DNA of 64,000 bases from Pseudomonas atagonensis (GCF_011369485.1 NZ_VXCA01000031.1:4108-68107); one strand, 5' to 3'. Numbered from the stretch's first letter, positions 34,400 through 44,220 are shown. Program-made: numbers and translations. Notes: generated from the letters alone by a model not told the origin.

Positions 34400-35902
34400 A
34401 TGTCCGGTTCAATGGCGCAGGCGTTCGCGCACAACTTTCTCGGAAACTCCCCGCGCTGGTACAAGGCGTGCATTATCGGTTTTCTTATACTCAATGCGGT
34501 GGTGCTGCTCACTGTCGGCCCGGTCGCGGCCGGCTGGTTACTGGTGATCGAGTTCATCTTCACTCTGGCCATGGCCCTCAAATGCTACCCGCTGATGCCC
34601 GGCGGCCTGCTGCTGATCGAAGCGCTGTTGCTGAAGATGACCACGCCGCAAGCGCTCTACGATGAGTTGGTGCACAACTTCCCGGTGATTTTGCTGCTGA
34701 TGTTCATGGTCGCCGGCATCTACTTCATGAAGGACTTGCTGCTGTTCCTGTTCTCGCGCCTGCTGCTCGGCGTCCGGTCAAAGGCCATTCTGGCGCTGAT
34801 GTTCTGCTTTCTGTCGGCGTTTCTGTCGGCGTTTCTCGATGCCCTGACCGTGACAGCGGTGATCATCAGCGCGGCCGTCGGTTTCTACTCGGTGTATCAC
34901 CGCGTCGCCTCGGGCAACGATCCGCGCCAGGACAGCGAATATGGCGACGACCAGCATCTGCCGACGCTGCACCATGATGATCTGGAAAAATTCCGCGCCT
35001 TTTTGCGCAGCCTGCTGATGCACGGTGCCGTGGGCACAGCGCTCGGCGGCGTGTGCACGCTGGTAGGCGAACCGCAAAACCTGTTGATCGGACATGAAAT
35101 GGGCTGGCATTTCGGCGAGTTTTTCCAGAAAGTCGCGCCGGTTTCGCTGCCGGTACTCGCGGCTGGTCTGGTCACTTGTGTGCTGCTGGAGAAACTGCGC
35201 TGGTTCGGCTACGGCACGCTGCTGCCGGACAACGTCCGCGCCGTGCTGGCCAACTACGCCGATGAAGACAGCGCCGAACGAACCCCGCGTCAACGCGCCG
35301 CGCTGCTGGTGCAAGGGGCCGCTGCGCTGATCCTGATTGGTTGCCTGGCGTTTCACCTCGCCGAAGTAGGCCTGATCGGTCTGATGGTGATTGTGCTGAT
35401 TACCGCGTTTACCGGGATCACCGACGAACATCGCCTCGGCAGCGCCTTCAAGGACGCCATGCCCTTCACCGCCCTACTGGTGGTGTTCTTCGCGGTGGTG
35501 GCGGTAATTCATGACCAGCAATTGTTCGCGCCGCTGATCCAGTGGGTGCTGGCGCTGCCGGTCGAGCAACAACCGGGCATGTTGTTCATCGCCAATGGCC
35601 TGCTGTCGGCGATCAGCGACAACGTCTTCGTTGCGACGATTTACATCACCGAAGTGAAGCAGGCGTTCCTCGCCGGGCACATGAGCCGCGAACACTTCGA
35701 AACCCTGGCCATCGCAATCAACACCGGCACCAACCTGCCTAGCGTAGCGACGCCCAATGGTCAGGCGGCGTTTCTGTTTCTGCTGACCTCGGCGATTGCA
35801 CCGCTGGTGCGCCTGTCGTACGGACGGATGGTGTGGATGGCGTTGCCGTACACCTTTGTGATGGGATTGTTGGGCTGGTATGCGGTGAGTTACTGGCTCT
35901 GA
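34400..35902 (+). CDS. nhaB: Na+/H+ antiporter NhaB
   Basis: 500 residues, about 12 transmembrane helices. The start MSGSMAQAFAHNFLGNSPRWYK, the FLDALTVTAV segment with its membrane Asp, CTLVGEPQNLLIGHEMGWHF, and AINTGTNLPSVATPNGQAAFLFLLTS near the C-terminus are NhaB hallmarks. It exchanges sodium for protons at the inner membrane for pH and salt homeostasis. AAGGAG precedes the ATG. Monocistronic. Confidence 0.95.
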   Translation: MSGSMAQAFAHNFLGNSPRWYKACIIGFLILNAVVLLTVGPVAAGWLLVIEFIFTLAMALKCYPLMPGGLLLIEALLLKMTTPQALYDELVHNFPVILLLMFMVAGIYFMKDLLLFLFSRLLLGVRSKAILALMFCFLSAFLSAFLDALTVTAVIISAAVGFYSVYHRVASGNDPRQDSEYGDDQHLPTLHHDDLEKFRAFLRSLLMHGAVGTALGGVCTLVGEPQNLLIGHEMGWHFGEFFQKVAPVSLPVLAAGLVTCVLLEKLRWFGYGTLLPDNVRAVLANYADEDSAERTPRQRAALLVQGAAALILIGCLAFHLAEVGLIGLMVIVLITAFTGITDEHRLGSAFKDAMPFTALLVVFFAVVAVIHDQQLFAPLIQWVLALPVEQQPGMLFIANGLLSAISDNVFVATIYITEVKQAFLAGHMSREHFETLAIAINTGTNLPSVATPNGQAAFLFLLTSAIAPLVRLSYGRMVWMALPYTFVMGLLGWYAVSYWL

Positions 35903-35920
35903 TCAACACCGTGTAAAAAA

Positions 35921-36023
35921 GTGGGAGGGGCGGTGCGACGATTCGACTTGCTCCCGAATGGGGTGTGCTATTGACAAATATGTTGTCTGACACCCTGCAT
36001 TCGGGAGCAAGCCCCCTCCCACA
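35921..36023. repeat. REPIN variant with an interrupted arm
   Basis: The right arm reads ATTCGGGAGCAAGCCCCCTC... (to 36023). The left arm reads GTGGGAGGGG, then CGGTGCGACGATTCGA, then CTTGCTCCCGAAT, so it carries extra sequence between the REP halves. Confidence 0.75.
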
Positions 36024-36040
36024 TTTCGTTCCGGGCCTGA

Positions 36041-36862
36041 TCAACGCGGCAGGATGTATTTCTCGATGGCCTGCGCCACCCCATCCTCGGTGTTAGGCGT
36101 GGTCACTACGTCGGCCTGCCGCTTCACCGCCTCTTCCGCCTGCCCCATGGCAATTGAAAACCCCGCGCAACGGAACATTGCCGGGTCGTTGCCGCCATCG
36201 CCAATCGCCGCCGTCTGCTCCAGCGCAATGCCCAGATGCGCAGCGATGGTCGACAGTGCCGTGCCTTTGTTGGCCTCCAGCGCCGTTACGTCGAGGTACA
36301 CCGGTTGCGAGCGTGAAACCTGCGCCATGCCGTTGACCTTGGTCAGCAGACGCGCCTCCAGTTCGATCAGCAGATCGGTGTTGTTGCTGGTCGCGACAAT
36401 CTTGTCGATGCGTTCGAGGTACGGTTCGAAACTCTCCACTACCACCGGCGGGTAACCGAGGCCGTGCTGCTCGCGTGGAACCATCGGCCCGTGTGGATCC
36501 TTGAGCAGCCAGTCACCGCCGCTAAACACCCAGATTTCCACGTCAGGCTGATCGGCAAAGGTTGCCAACGCTATCAGCGCCGTCGTTGCCGGCAGGTAAT
36601 GCGCCACCAGCAAACTACCGTCCGGATTGACGATGGTGCCGCCATTGAACGCCGCCGTCGGCAAATCGACGCCCAGGGCTTCGATCTGCTGCAGCATGGC
36701 TTTGGGCGGACGCCCGGTGGCGAGGCTGAACAGTACGCCCGCCTCGCGCAGTGCACGCACCGCGTCGAGGGTGCGCTGACTCAGCGTGTGATCGGGCAGT
36801 AACAGCGTGCCGTCCATGTCGCTCAGCACAAAACGGATGGGTTGTTTCGGCAGGTCACTCAT
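36041..36862 (-). CDS. Cof-type HAD-IIB phosphatase
   Basis: 273 residues with HAD motif I SDMDGTLLLPD (about 14-24), motif II LATGRP, and motifs III/IV K-EANKGTALS and GDGGNDPAMFRCAGFSIAMGQA. The type IIB cap lies between residues 85 and 190. Such enzymes dephosphorylate sugar phosphates or pyridoxal phosphate. Its ATG overlaps the zwf stop by 4 bp, in an operon gnd-zwf-HAD, suggesting a role in hexose-phosphate or phosphogluconate metabolism. Confidence 0.88.
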   Translation of the reverse strand: MSDLPKQPIRFVLSDMDGTLLLPDHTLSQRTLDAVRALREAGVLFSLATGRPPKAMLQQIEALGVDLPTAAFNGGTIVNPDGSLLVAHYLPATTALIALATFADQPDVEIWVFSGGDWLLKDPHGPMVPREQHGLGYPPVVVESFEPYLERIDKIVATSNNTDLLIELEARLLTKVNGMAQVSRSQPVYLDVTALEANKGTALSTIAAHLGIALEQTAAIGDGGNDPAMFRCAGFSIAMGQAEEAVKRQADVVTTPNTEDGVAQAIEKYILPR

Positions 36863-38382
36863 CCGAGACCATGCCAGACGCGGCCATCGCGAGTCAGCAG
36901 ATCATCGGCGGCTTGCGGGCCATCTTCACCGGCGGCATAGCTCTGCACGCTCGCGTCCTGTTGCCAGGCGTCGAGGAACGGCTGCACCGCACGCCAGCCG
37001 TTCTCGATGTTGTCGGCGCGCTGGAACAGCGTTTGATCGCCCGTCAGGCAGTCGTAGATCAGCGTCTCGTAGCCGGTCGATGGCTGCATCTCGAAGAAAT
37101 CCTTGTAGGCAAACCCCAGCTCGATGTTGGCCATGTTCAACGCCGGCCCCGGCCGTTTGGCCAGCAGGTCGAACCACATGCCCTCGTTCGGCTGAATCTG
37201 GATTCGCAGGTAAGTCGGTTGCAACTCGTCGACTTCGGTGTCGCGGAACTGCGCGTACGGCGCCGGTTTGAAGCAGATGACAATCTCGGTGTCGCGCACG
37301 CTCATGCGTTTGCCGGTGCGCAGGTAGAACGGCACGCCGACCCAGCGCCAGTTGTCGATCATGACCTTCAGCGCGACGTAAGTTTCCGTGGTGCTGTCCG
37401 GCGCGACGTTGGCTTCTTCGCGATAACCGGCGAGCGACTTGCCACCGACTTCACCGGCGCCGTACTGACCGCGCACCGAGTTGGCCCGCGCCTCTTCCAC
37501 CGTCCAGGGGCGAATCGCGCCGACCACTTTGGCCTTCTCGCCGCGCACCGCATCGGCGCCGAACGCGGCCGGCGGTTCCATCGCAACCATCGCCAGCAAC
37601 TGGAACAGGTGGTTTGGCACCATGTCACGCAGTGCACCGGTGTGCTCGTAAAAACTGCCACGGGTTTCGACGCCGACGGTTTCGGCGGCGGTGATCTGTA
37701 CGTGGTCGATGTAGTGATTGTTCCAGAAGGCCTCGAAGAGGCTGTTGGAGAACCGGCTGACCAGAATGTTCTGCACGGTTTCCTTGCCCAGGTAATGGTC
37801 GATCCGATAGATCTGCTTCTCGGACATCACCTTGAGCAAACAGGCGTTCAGGGCTTCGGCGGTTTGCAGATCGGAGCCGAACGGCTTCTCGATCACCACC
37901 CTTCTGAACGCTTCTGGCGTTTCTTCAAGCAGTTTGGCGGCGCCCAGCCGGCGCACCACTTCACTGAAGAAACGCGGCGCGGTGGCCAGGTAGAACACCG
38001 CATTGCCAGTGCCGCTGTCGGCGATTTTCGCCGCCAGCGCTGAATACGTGCTGTCGTCCAGAAAGTCGCCCTGGACGTAGCTGATACCTTTGGCGAGCTT
38101 GGCCCACAAGGCCGGATCAAGCATCTGATCGCCCTTGCCGACCTTCGCCGCCACTTCGGTGCGGATGAAGTCTTCGAGTTTTTGCGCGAAGGCTTCATCG
38201 GTAATGGCGTTGTGGTCAACGCCAACGATCCGCAGGTTCTCGTCAAGCAAGCCGTCGCGACTGAGGTTGTACAGCGCCGGCATCAGCAAGCGCTTGACCA
38301 GGTCGCCGTGGGCACCGAACAGGAACAGCGTGGTCGGTGGTGCGGGTTCTGCCTTGGATTTCCTGCGGATCGTATGGGTCAT
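36859..38382 (-). CDS. zwf: Glucose-6-phosphate 1-dehydrogenase
   Basis: 507 residues. Rossmann NADP site LFLFGAHGDLVKRLLMPALYNL (about 19-40, GxxGDLxxR/K type), substrate site RIDHYLGKETVQNI with the catalytic His region, and FYLRTGKRM. It converts glucose-6-phosphate to 6-phosphogluconolactone. Pseudomonads have several Zwf. This one clusters with gnd rather than hexR/pgl/edd, so it is the pentose-phosphate-linked paralogue (like P. putida ZwfB), by inference from context. Overlaps of 4 bp on both sides indicate translational coupling. Confidence 0.95.
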   Translation of the reverse strand: MTHTIRRKSKAEPAPPTTLFLFGAHGDLVKRLLMPALYNLSRDGLLDENLRIVGVDHNAITDEAFAQKLEDFIRTEVAAKVGKGDQMLDPALWAKLAKGISYVQGDFLDDSTYSALAAKIADSGTGNAVFYLATAPRFFSEVVRRLGAAKLLEETPEAFRRVVIEKPFGSDLQTAEALNACLLKVMSEKQIYRIDHYLGKETVQNILVSRFSNSLFEAFWNNHYIDHVQITAAETVGVETRGSFYEHTGALRDMVPNHLFQLLAMVAMEPPAAFGADAVRGEKAKVVGAIRPWTVEEARANSVRGQYGAGEVGGKSLAGYREEANVAPDSTTETYVALKVMIDNWRWVGVPFYLRTGKRMSVRDTEIVICFKPAPYAQFRDTEVDELQPTYLRIQIQPNEGMWFDLLAKRPGPALNMANIELGFAYKDFFEMQPSTGYETLIYDCLTGDQTLFQRADNIENGWRAVQPFLDAWQQDASVQSYAAGEDGPQAADDLLTRDGRVWHGLG

Positions 38383-39359
38383 TTCTTCGGTGTCTCCACA
38401 TGGCCGCCGAAGCCGAAGCGCTGGGCCGAAAGAATCTTGTCACCGAACGTGCCCTGACCGCGCGAGCGGTAGCGCGAGAACAGCGAGTTGGACAGCACCG
38501 GCACCGGCACCGCTTGTTCCATGGCCGCTTCGATGGTCCATTGGCCTTCGCCGCTGTCGGCGACGGAACCGGAGAAGCCGTCGAGTTTCGGATCGCTGGC
38601 CAGCGCGTCGGCGGTCAGGTCGAGCAGCCAGGACGACACCACGCTGCCACGACGCCAGACTTCGGCGATGTCAGCCACGTTGAGGTCGAAACGCTGGTCT
38701 TCCGGAAGGCGCTCGCTGGACTTGGTCTTGAGGATGTCGAAGCCCTCGGCGAACGCGGCCATCATGCCGTACTCGATGCCGTTGTGGATCATCTTGACGA
38801 AGTGACCGGCACCGGCGGGACCTGCGTGAATGTAGCCGTGTTCAGCGCGGTGGTCGTCGGACTTGCGATCCTTGGTGCGCGGGATGTCGCCCATGCCCGG
38901 CGCGAGCGCGGCGAACAGCGGGTCCAGACGTTTAACGGTCTCGGCATCGCCGCCGATCATCATGCAATAGCCACGCTCAAGACCCCAGACACCACCGGAG
39001 GTGCCGACGTCGATGTAGTGCAGGCCTTTCTCGGCCAGAGACTTCGCCCGGCGAATGTCGTCCTTATAGTTGGTGTTGCCGCCGTCGATGATGGTATCGC
39101 CGGCTTCAAGCAAGGTGCTCAGGGTTTCGATCGTGTCTTCGGTCGGCGCGCCGGCCGGCAGCATGACCCACACGGCACGCGGCTTGGTCAGGCCTGCAAC
39201 CAGTGCCGGCAGGTCGGCGACGCCTGTGGAGCCCTCGGCTGCCAGGGTGTCGACAAAAGCGGTATTGCGGTCATAAACAACGGTGGTGTGCCCGTTGAGC
39301 ATCAGGCGCCGCGCAATATTGCCGCCCATGCGGCCCAGTCCAATAATCCCGAGTTGCAT
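38379..39359 (-). CDS. gnd: 6-phosphogluconate dehydrogenase, decarboxylating (short GntZ type)
   Basis: 326 residues. N-terminal NAD(P) motif IGLGRMGGNIARRL (about 4-17); GTSGGVWGLERGYCMMIGG and KMIHNGIEYGMMAAFAEGFDIL carry the catalytic Lys and binding residues. Shorter than the about 470-residue GndA type, as in the GntZ/YqeC class. It oxidatively decarboxylates 6-phosphogluconate to ribulose-5-phosphate. First gene of a three-gene operon with zwf and the HAD phosphatase; the promoter must lie in 39360-39480. Confidence 0.93.
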   Translation of the reverse strand: MQLGIIGLGRMGGNIARRLMLNGHTTVVYDRNTAFVDTLAAEGSTGVADLPALVAGLTKPRAVWVMLPAGAPTEDTIETLSTLLEAGDTIIDGGNTNYKDDIRRAKSLAEKGLHYIDVGTSGGVWGLERGYCMMIGGDAETVKRLDPLFAALAPGMGDIPRTKDRKSDDHRAEHGYIHAGPAGAGHFVKMIHNGIEYGMMAAFAEGFDILKTKSSERLPEDQRFDLNVADIAEVWRRGSVVSSWLLDLTADALASDPKLDGFSGSVADSGEGQWTIEAAMEQAVPVPVLSNSLFSRYRSRGQGTFGDKILSAQRFGFGGHVETPKK

Positions 39360-39633
39360 GTGCTGATGCTCCTTACTACAAATAAATGTGTGTCAAAGGT
39401 TATAGCCCAACGCGACTAATGGAGGTTAGTCCAGAGCGTCGGGATGAAGTTTCCGGGCATTGTGCCCGATCCAGACTGATAACGCCTTGAATCGTGCCGA
39501 AGACACACCGACCATGAAAAATAAAAAAGTTCCATTCACAGGCAAAAGAAATCAAAATCGGCGCCGATAGTAAGTCTGCACCTCAGACAGAGGTGCGATT
39601 TACAGTTGAGACACGCCATTTGCGAGGTGAGCA

Positions 39634-39816
39634 ATGGGCACAGTACACACAGCAATGCCGCCACAAACCCTGTACGTGACAATCCGTCGCGATGAATTGC
39701 GCCAGTTGAAAGACGAACGCGACCAATTGAAACAGGAGCTGGCGCAACTGCGCGCGATGACTCTGGGCGCTCAGCCCAAGCCGCTGCCGGTTGTTCAGCG
39801 TCACCCGCACGCCTGA
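39634..39816 (+). CDS. Small basic hypothetical protein with coiled-coil stretch
   Basis: 60 residues, with a good ribosome-binding site (GAGGTGAGCA-ATG). The central RRDELRQLKDERDQLKQELAQLR is a strongly amphipathic, probably coiled-coil helix, preceded by a beta-like PPQTLYVTI and followed by a Pro-rich tail. No family recognised. The antisense frame is longer but lacks coding character. Adjacent gaps (39360-39633 and 39817-40029) hold promoter sequence only. Confidence 0.6.
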   Translation: MGTVHTAMPPQTLYVTIRRDELRQLKDERDQLKQELAQLRAMTLGAQPKPLPVVQRHPHA

Positions 39817-40029
39817 TCTCCCCCGCCTGATTCGGGAACGGCACACGCGGTTCCCGACACGCAGTACTTCTGACCGCGTCCTGACGGACAAAAGCGGTAA
39901 CTAACGAAACTTTCACATTCTCTTCGTAATACTCCGCCTCCATTCTGGCCGTACCTGCGCGTGCGGCCTCTGTTCGTCGGCTTCATGGATGTTCCGGCGG
40001 TGGTTGTAACGAGACAGCTGGAGCGCCGA

Positions 40030-41778
40030 ATGGCATTGTTCAAACGCAGCAAAACGACTGCGGCAGGTTTCGACTGGGCCGGTCTACTCTGGCTTTTTGT
40101 GTTCTTCTGGTACTTTTCCGGCATCACCCAACTGCTGATTCAGATCACCGGCACCTCCGGTTTCAGCGGGTTCCGCCAGGCGTTCTTCATGAGCGCACTG
40201 TGGCTGGCGCCGATGCTGCTGTTCCCCAAGCGCACTAAAGTGCTGGCCGCGGTGATCGGCATCGTGTTGTGGGCCTGCTCGATGGCCAGCCTGGGTTACT
40301 TCTTCATTTATCAGCAGGAATTCTCCCAGAGCGTCATCTTCATCATGTTCGAGTCGAACGTGTCCGAAGCCGGCGAGTACATGACTCAGTACTTTGCCTG
40401 GTGGATGGTGCCGGCGTTCCTCGCGCATACCGCTTTCGCCTACTTCCTGTGGACCCGCCTGCGCCCGGTGTACATGCCGCGCGGCCGCGCCATGGTCGCT
40501 GCCGCCGCCATCGTGATTGCCGTGGTCGGTTATCCGCTGGTCAAGCAGACGCTACGCATGGGCACCTTCGCGCAAGGCTTCGAGAAGTTCGAAACCCGCA
40601 TCGAGCCGGCCGTGCCTTGGCAAATGGCGGTGGCCTACCACCGTTATCTCGAGACGCTGGCCGACATGCAGGACATGCTGCACAGCGCGAGCAAGATCCC
40701 GCCGCTGCATAACCTGAAAAGCGCGTCAGCCAATGAACCTTCAACGCTGGTGCTGGTGATCGGTGAGTCGACCAACCGTCAGCGCATGAGCCTGTACGGC
40801 TATCAGCGCAACACCACGCCGGAACTGGACAAGCTCAAGGATCAGCTCGCGGTGTTCGACAACGTCGTCACCCCTCGCCCGTACACCATCGAGGCGTTGC
40901 AGCAGGTCTTGACCTTCGCCGACGAAGAAAACCCGGATCTGTACCTGTCGACGCCGTCGCTGGTCAGCATGATGAAACAGGCAGGCTACAAGACCTTCTG
41001 GATTACCAATCAGCAGACCATGACCAAGCGCAACACCATGCTCACGACCTTTTCCGAGCAGGCTGACGAGCAGGTTTACCTGAACAACAACCGCAACCAG
41101 AACGCCGCGCAATACGACGGCGACGTGATCGAGCCGTTCAACAAGGCGCTGGCTGATGCCGCACCACGCAAGTTGATCGTTGTACATTTGCTCGGCACGC
41201 ACATGAGCTACCAGTACCGCTATCCGCCGACTTTCGACAAGTTCCAGGATCGCAACGGCGTACCGGCCGGCGTGCGTGATGACCAGGTACCGACCTACAA
41301 CAGCTACGACAACGCGGTGCTGTACAACGACTTCGTGGTGTCGAGCCTGATCAAGGATTACGCCAAGTCCGATCCGAACGGCTTCCTGCTGTACCTCTCC
41401 GACCACGGTGAAGACGTGTTTGACTCGGTCGGCCACAGCACACTGGGCCGCAACGAAAACAAGCCGACGGCGCCGATGTATACCATCCCGTTCATGGCCT
41501 GGGCCTCGCCGAAATGGAAGGAGAACCATGACTGGAACTTCGCCGGCGACCTCGACCGTCCGTACAGCAGCTCGCACCTGATTCACACGTGGGCTGACAT
41601 GGCCGGTTTGAGTTTCGACGAGCTGGACCGCAGCAAGAGCGTGGTCAGCGACAGCTTCAAGCAACGTCCATTGCTGATCGGTGATCCGTACAAGACCGAA
41701 CAGCGTGCGCTGATCGACTTCAGTCTGATGAAGCCGAAGAAGCCTGACCCCGCACCCGCTGGCGTCGCGCAGCAGTAA
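40030..41778 (+). CDS. cptA: Phosphoethanolamine transferase CptA (EptC)
   Basis: 582 residues from ATG 40030 (GGAG upstream). Five N-terminal transmembrane helices (about 18-185) anchor a periplasmic alkaline-phosphatase-like sulfatase domain. The nucleophile region is LVIGESTNRQRMSLYGY (Thr after ES), with HLLGTHMSYQYRYP and LSDHGEDVFD providing metal ligands. CptA adds phosphoethanolamine to the lipopolysaccharide core heptose. Length matches E. coli CptA. A strong terminator follows. Confidence 0.88.
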   Translation: MALFKRSKTTAAGFDWAGLLWLFVFFWYFSGITQLLIQITGTSGFSGFRQAFFMSALWLAPMLLFPKRTKVLAAVIGIVLWACSMASLGYFFIYQQEFSQSVIFIMFESNVSEAGEYMTQYFAWWMVPAFLAHTAFAYFLWTRLRPVYMPRGRAMVAAAAIVIAVVGYPLVKQTLRMGTFAQGFEKFETRIEPAVPWQMAVAYHRYLETLADMQDMLHSASKIPPLHNLKSASANEPSTLVLVIGESTNRQRMSLYGYQRNTTPELDKLKDQLAVFDNVVTPRPYTIEALQQVLTFADEENPDLYLSTPSLVSMMKQAGYKTFWITNQQTMTKRNTMLTTFSEQADEQVYLNNNRNQNAAQYDGDVIEPFNKALADAAPRKLIVVHLLGTHMSYQYRYPPTFDKFQDRNGVPAGVRDDQVPTYNSYDNAVLYNDFVVSSLIKDYAKSDPNGFLLYLSDHGEDVFDSVGHSTLGRNENKPTAPMYTIPFMAWASPKWKENHDWNFAGDLDRPYSSSHLIHTWADMAGLSFDELDRSKSVVSDSFKQRPLLIGDPYKTEQRALIDFSLMKPKKPDPAPAGVAQQ

Positions 41779-41785
41779 CACCCTG

Positions 41786-41810
41786 AAGGGGCCGAAACCG
41801 GCCCCTTTTT
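41786..41810 (+). terminator. Terminator after cptA
   Basis: AAGGGGCCG-AAAC-CGGCCCCTT with TTTTT immediately after. Confidence 0.88.
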
Positions 41811-41830
41811 CATGCCCGGCAATTTCTCCA

Positions 41831-41849
41831 AATAATAATATTTCTCGTT
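41831..41849 (+). promoter_or_regulatory. Partial Fur-box-like sequence before the siderophore receptor
   Basis: AATAATAATATTTCTCGTT agrees with the 19-bp Fur consensus at about 11 positions, mostly in the left half. It lies about 80 bp before the receptor ATG. Iron repression is expected for this gene class. Confidence 0.4.
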
Positions 41850-41925
41850 TGTTACTAAATCGATTCGCCTCCCTTCGTCTTTGAAGCAAAGGATTTTTCC
41901 CCTCGAAGACAAGGAGTCGGCTGCG

Positions 41926-44172
41926 ATGTTCGCGCCCATCACCCGTTCCATGACCCTCACCCTTGGCCTGTGCAGCGCGGCGTTCAGTGCTGATCTGCTG
42001 GCCGAAAACGACGCCGAGACCCAGCCGGAGCCTGCCGCCCCGGCGCTGGAACTGGCCTCGACCAACGTCACCGCCCAAGGGTTGGGCAACACCACCGAAA
42101 ACACCGCGGCCTACACCACTGGCGCCATGAGCACCGCGACGCGGCTCAACCTCTCCATCAAGGAAACCCCGCAATCGGCGTCCGTGGTGACGCGTCAGCA
42201 GATGGATGATTTCAAGCTCGGTACATTGTCCGAGGCCATGAGCCAGACCACCGGCGTGGTCGTGCAGCATATGGACTCGGACCGGGTTGGTTATTCGGCG
42301 CGCGGTTATTCGATCAACAATTTCCAGATCGACGGAATGCTCAATACCTTCGATCGCATGAAGTCCGATTCCGACACCATCATCTATGACCGCATTGAAG
42401 TGGTACGCGGCGCCACCGGCCTGACCACCGGCGCGGGCGATCCGTCGGCGACCATCAACATGGTGCGCAAGCGCCCGACCGCGCAATGGCAAGCGCTGGC
42501 CGGTGTCAGCGGCGGCAGCTACGACGATTACTACAGTTACGTGGACGTTGGCGGCCCGCTGGCCTTCGACGGGCGATTGCGCGGACGCACGGTGCTGGCC
42601 TATCGCGACAGTCAGTCGATCCGCGACAAGTACGCGCTGCAACGTGAAGTCGGCTACGGCATTCTTGAGGCGGATCTGAGCGACTCCACCGTGCTGGCGG
42701 TCGGTTATGACTACCAGGACAAGCAGGTTCAGGGCTCCTCATGGGGCACTGTGCCCTACTGGAACGCCGAGGGTGGCAAGGCCGGTCTCGGTCGCTCGAC
42801 CAACATGGCGACCTCGTGGAGTTCATGGCCACTGAAGGACAAAACCGCGTTTGCCACACTCGACCAGCAACTGGCCGGTGGCTGGCGGTTGAAAGCGGCC
42901 TACACGCACCGGCAAAGCGACATCGACGGCAAGGTCTACTACGGGGGCGAGGGTTTTCCCGCGGCGGATCGCAGCGGCATGGTCGCCTACACGTCACACA
43001 TGATCGGCACGCAGAAAATGGATGCCTACGACTTCAACGTCTCGGGCTCCTACTCGCTGCTCGGTCGTGAGCACGAAATGATGTTCGGTTACGGGGAGGC
43101 CGAACACCGCACCTGGTCGCCAAAAACCGTCAACGGCCCGCGTGCGGCCAACTACGGGACCATTCGCGACTGGAAATACATGGGCGATATCGCCAAGTTC
43201 CCGGACACCGTCACCGGGCTGACCGCCTCTCGCGGCAACACCCTGCAGAAGGCCGGCTACATCGCCACCCGACTGAGCCTGACAGACGAACTGCACGCCA
43301 TACTCGGCAGTCGTTATGGCAGCTGGGAAGGCAAAAATGAAGACCGCTACTTCAACAAAAGCCTGCAGCTGACCAGCATCGAAACTACCCGCCAGCAGCA
43401 AAACGATGTGTGGACACCCTACGCCGGCCTGCTCTACGACTTGACGCCGGAGTACACGGCGTATGTCAGCTACACCGACATTTTCAAACCCCAAAGCGCG
43501 CGGGACAAAAACCGCAAATACATTGATCCGGTGGTGGGCAGCAACTACGAAATAGGCCTGAAAGGCAGCCTGCTGGAAGAACGGCTCAACGTCGCCACAG
43601 CGGTGTTCTGGAGCAAGCAGGACAACGTTGCCGAAGTCGACAACTCCGTGCCGGCGGATCCTGTCACCCGCGAGCAGTTCTACAAGAGCAGCGGCAAGGG
43701 CAACAAGGTCAATGGCTTCGAAGCCGAAGTTTCCGGCGAAGTGCTCAGCGGCTGGAACCTGACGGCCGGATACACCTATACCCACTCGGTCGATGGTGAA
43801 AGTGAACGCACCAACGCCAACCAGCCGATGAACCTGCTGCGGGTGTCGACGGCGTATCGCTTGCCGGGTGAATGGCAGGCGCTGACCGTGGGCGGCGCGG
43901 TGAATTGGCAAAGCGCGGTGTTCGGCGATTCCGACCGCCCGGTCGGTCGTGATGCGCAAGGTGAGTTCATCACCGAGAACAGCAAAATCCATCAAGGCGC
44001 CTACACGGTGGTCAAGTTGATGTCGCGTTACGCCATCGACAAGAATCTTTCGGCTTCGCTGAACGTCGACAACCTGTTCGACAAGAAATATTACGAAAAT
44101 GTCGGGTTCTATAACGGCGTGTATTGGGGCGACCCACGCACGGTGACGTTGAGCCTGGACTGGAAGCTCTGA
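41926..44172 (+). CDS. TonB-dependent siderophore receptor
   Basis: 748 residues from ATG 41926 (AAGGAG upstream); the upstream extension is not a signal peptide. Signal to about LLAEN. There is no N-terminal STN signalling domain. The plug domain begins LSIKETPQSASVVTRQQMDD; the beta-barrel has FKPQSARDKNR and YEIGLKGSLLEERLN, and the chain ends in SLDWKL. It resembles the FhuE/FpvA group that imports ferric hydroxamate or mixed siderophores. No linked sigma/anti-sigma pair. Ligand not predictable. Confidence 0.92.
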   Translation: MFAPITRSMTLTLGLCSAAFSADLLAENDAETQPEPAAPALELASTNVTAQGLGNTTENTAAYTTGAMSTATRLNLSIKETPQSASVVTRQQMDDFKLGTLSEAMSQTTGVVVQHMDSDRVGYSARGYSINNFQIDGMLNTFDRMKSDSDTIIYDRIEVVRGATGLTTGAGDPSATINMVRKRPTAQWQALAGVSGGSYDDYYSYVDVGGPLAFDGRLRGRTVLAYRDSQSIRDKYALQREVGYGILEADLSDSTVLAVGYDYQDKQVQGSSWGTVPYWNAEGGKAGLGRSTNMATSWSSWPLKDKTAFATLDQQLAGGWRLKAAYTHRQSDIDGKVYYGGEGFPAADRSGMVAYTSHMIGTQKMDAYDFNVSGSYSLLGREHEMMFGYGEAEHRTWSPKTVNGPRAANYGTIRDWKYMGDIAKFPDTVTGLTASRGNTLQKAGYIATRLSLTDELHAILGSRYGSWEGKNEDRYFNKSLQLTSIETTRQQQNDVWTPYAGLLYDLTPEYTAYVSYTDIFKPQSARDKNRKYIDPVVGSNYEIGLKGSLLEERLNVATAVFWSKQDNVAEVDNSVPADPVTREQFYKSSGKGNKVNGFEAEVSGEVLSGWNLTAGYTYTHSVDGESERTNANQPMNLLRVSTAYRLPGEWQALTVGGAVNWQSAVFGDSDRPVGRDAQGEFITENSKIHQGAYTVVKLMSRYAIDKNLSASLNVDNLFDKKYYENVGFYNGVYWGDPRTVTLSLDWKL

Positions 44173-44190
44173 CCGTTTAACAACACAAAA

Positions 44191-44220
44191 CCTGTGGTGA
44201 GCGATTTGCCTCGCCACAGG
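44191..44220. repeat. Palindromic CCTGTGG(T/C)GAG repeat
   Basis: CCTGTGGTGAG-CGATTTGC-CTCGCCACAGG: a short relative of the 10362 element, 18 bp past the receptor stop, and a likely transcription end. Confidence 0.7.

Noticed and set aside
36751..38043. 430-codon plus-strand frame opposite zwf
   Set aside because: Mirror of zwf, which carries all expected motifs.
39536..39943. 135-codon minus-strand frame across the 60-residue gene
   Set aside because: No ribosome-binding site or coding composition; the small plus-strand gene has a strong ribosome-binding site.
40741..44217. Long minus-strand frames (633 and 407 codons) opposite cptA and the TonB receptor
   Set aside because: Both are antisense to well-identified genes and lack recognisable domains.
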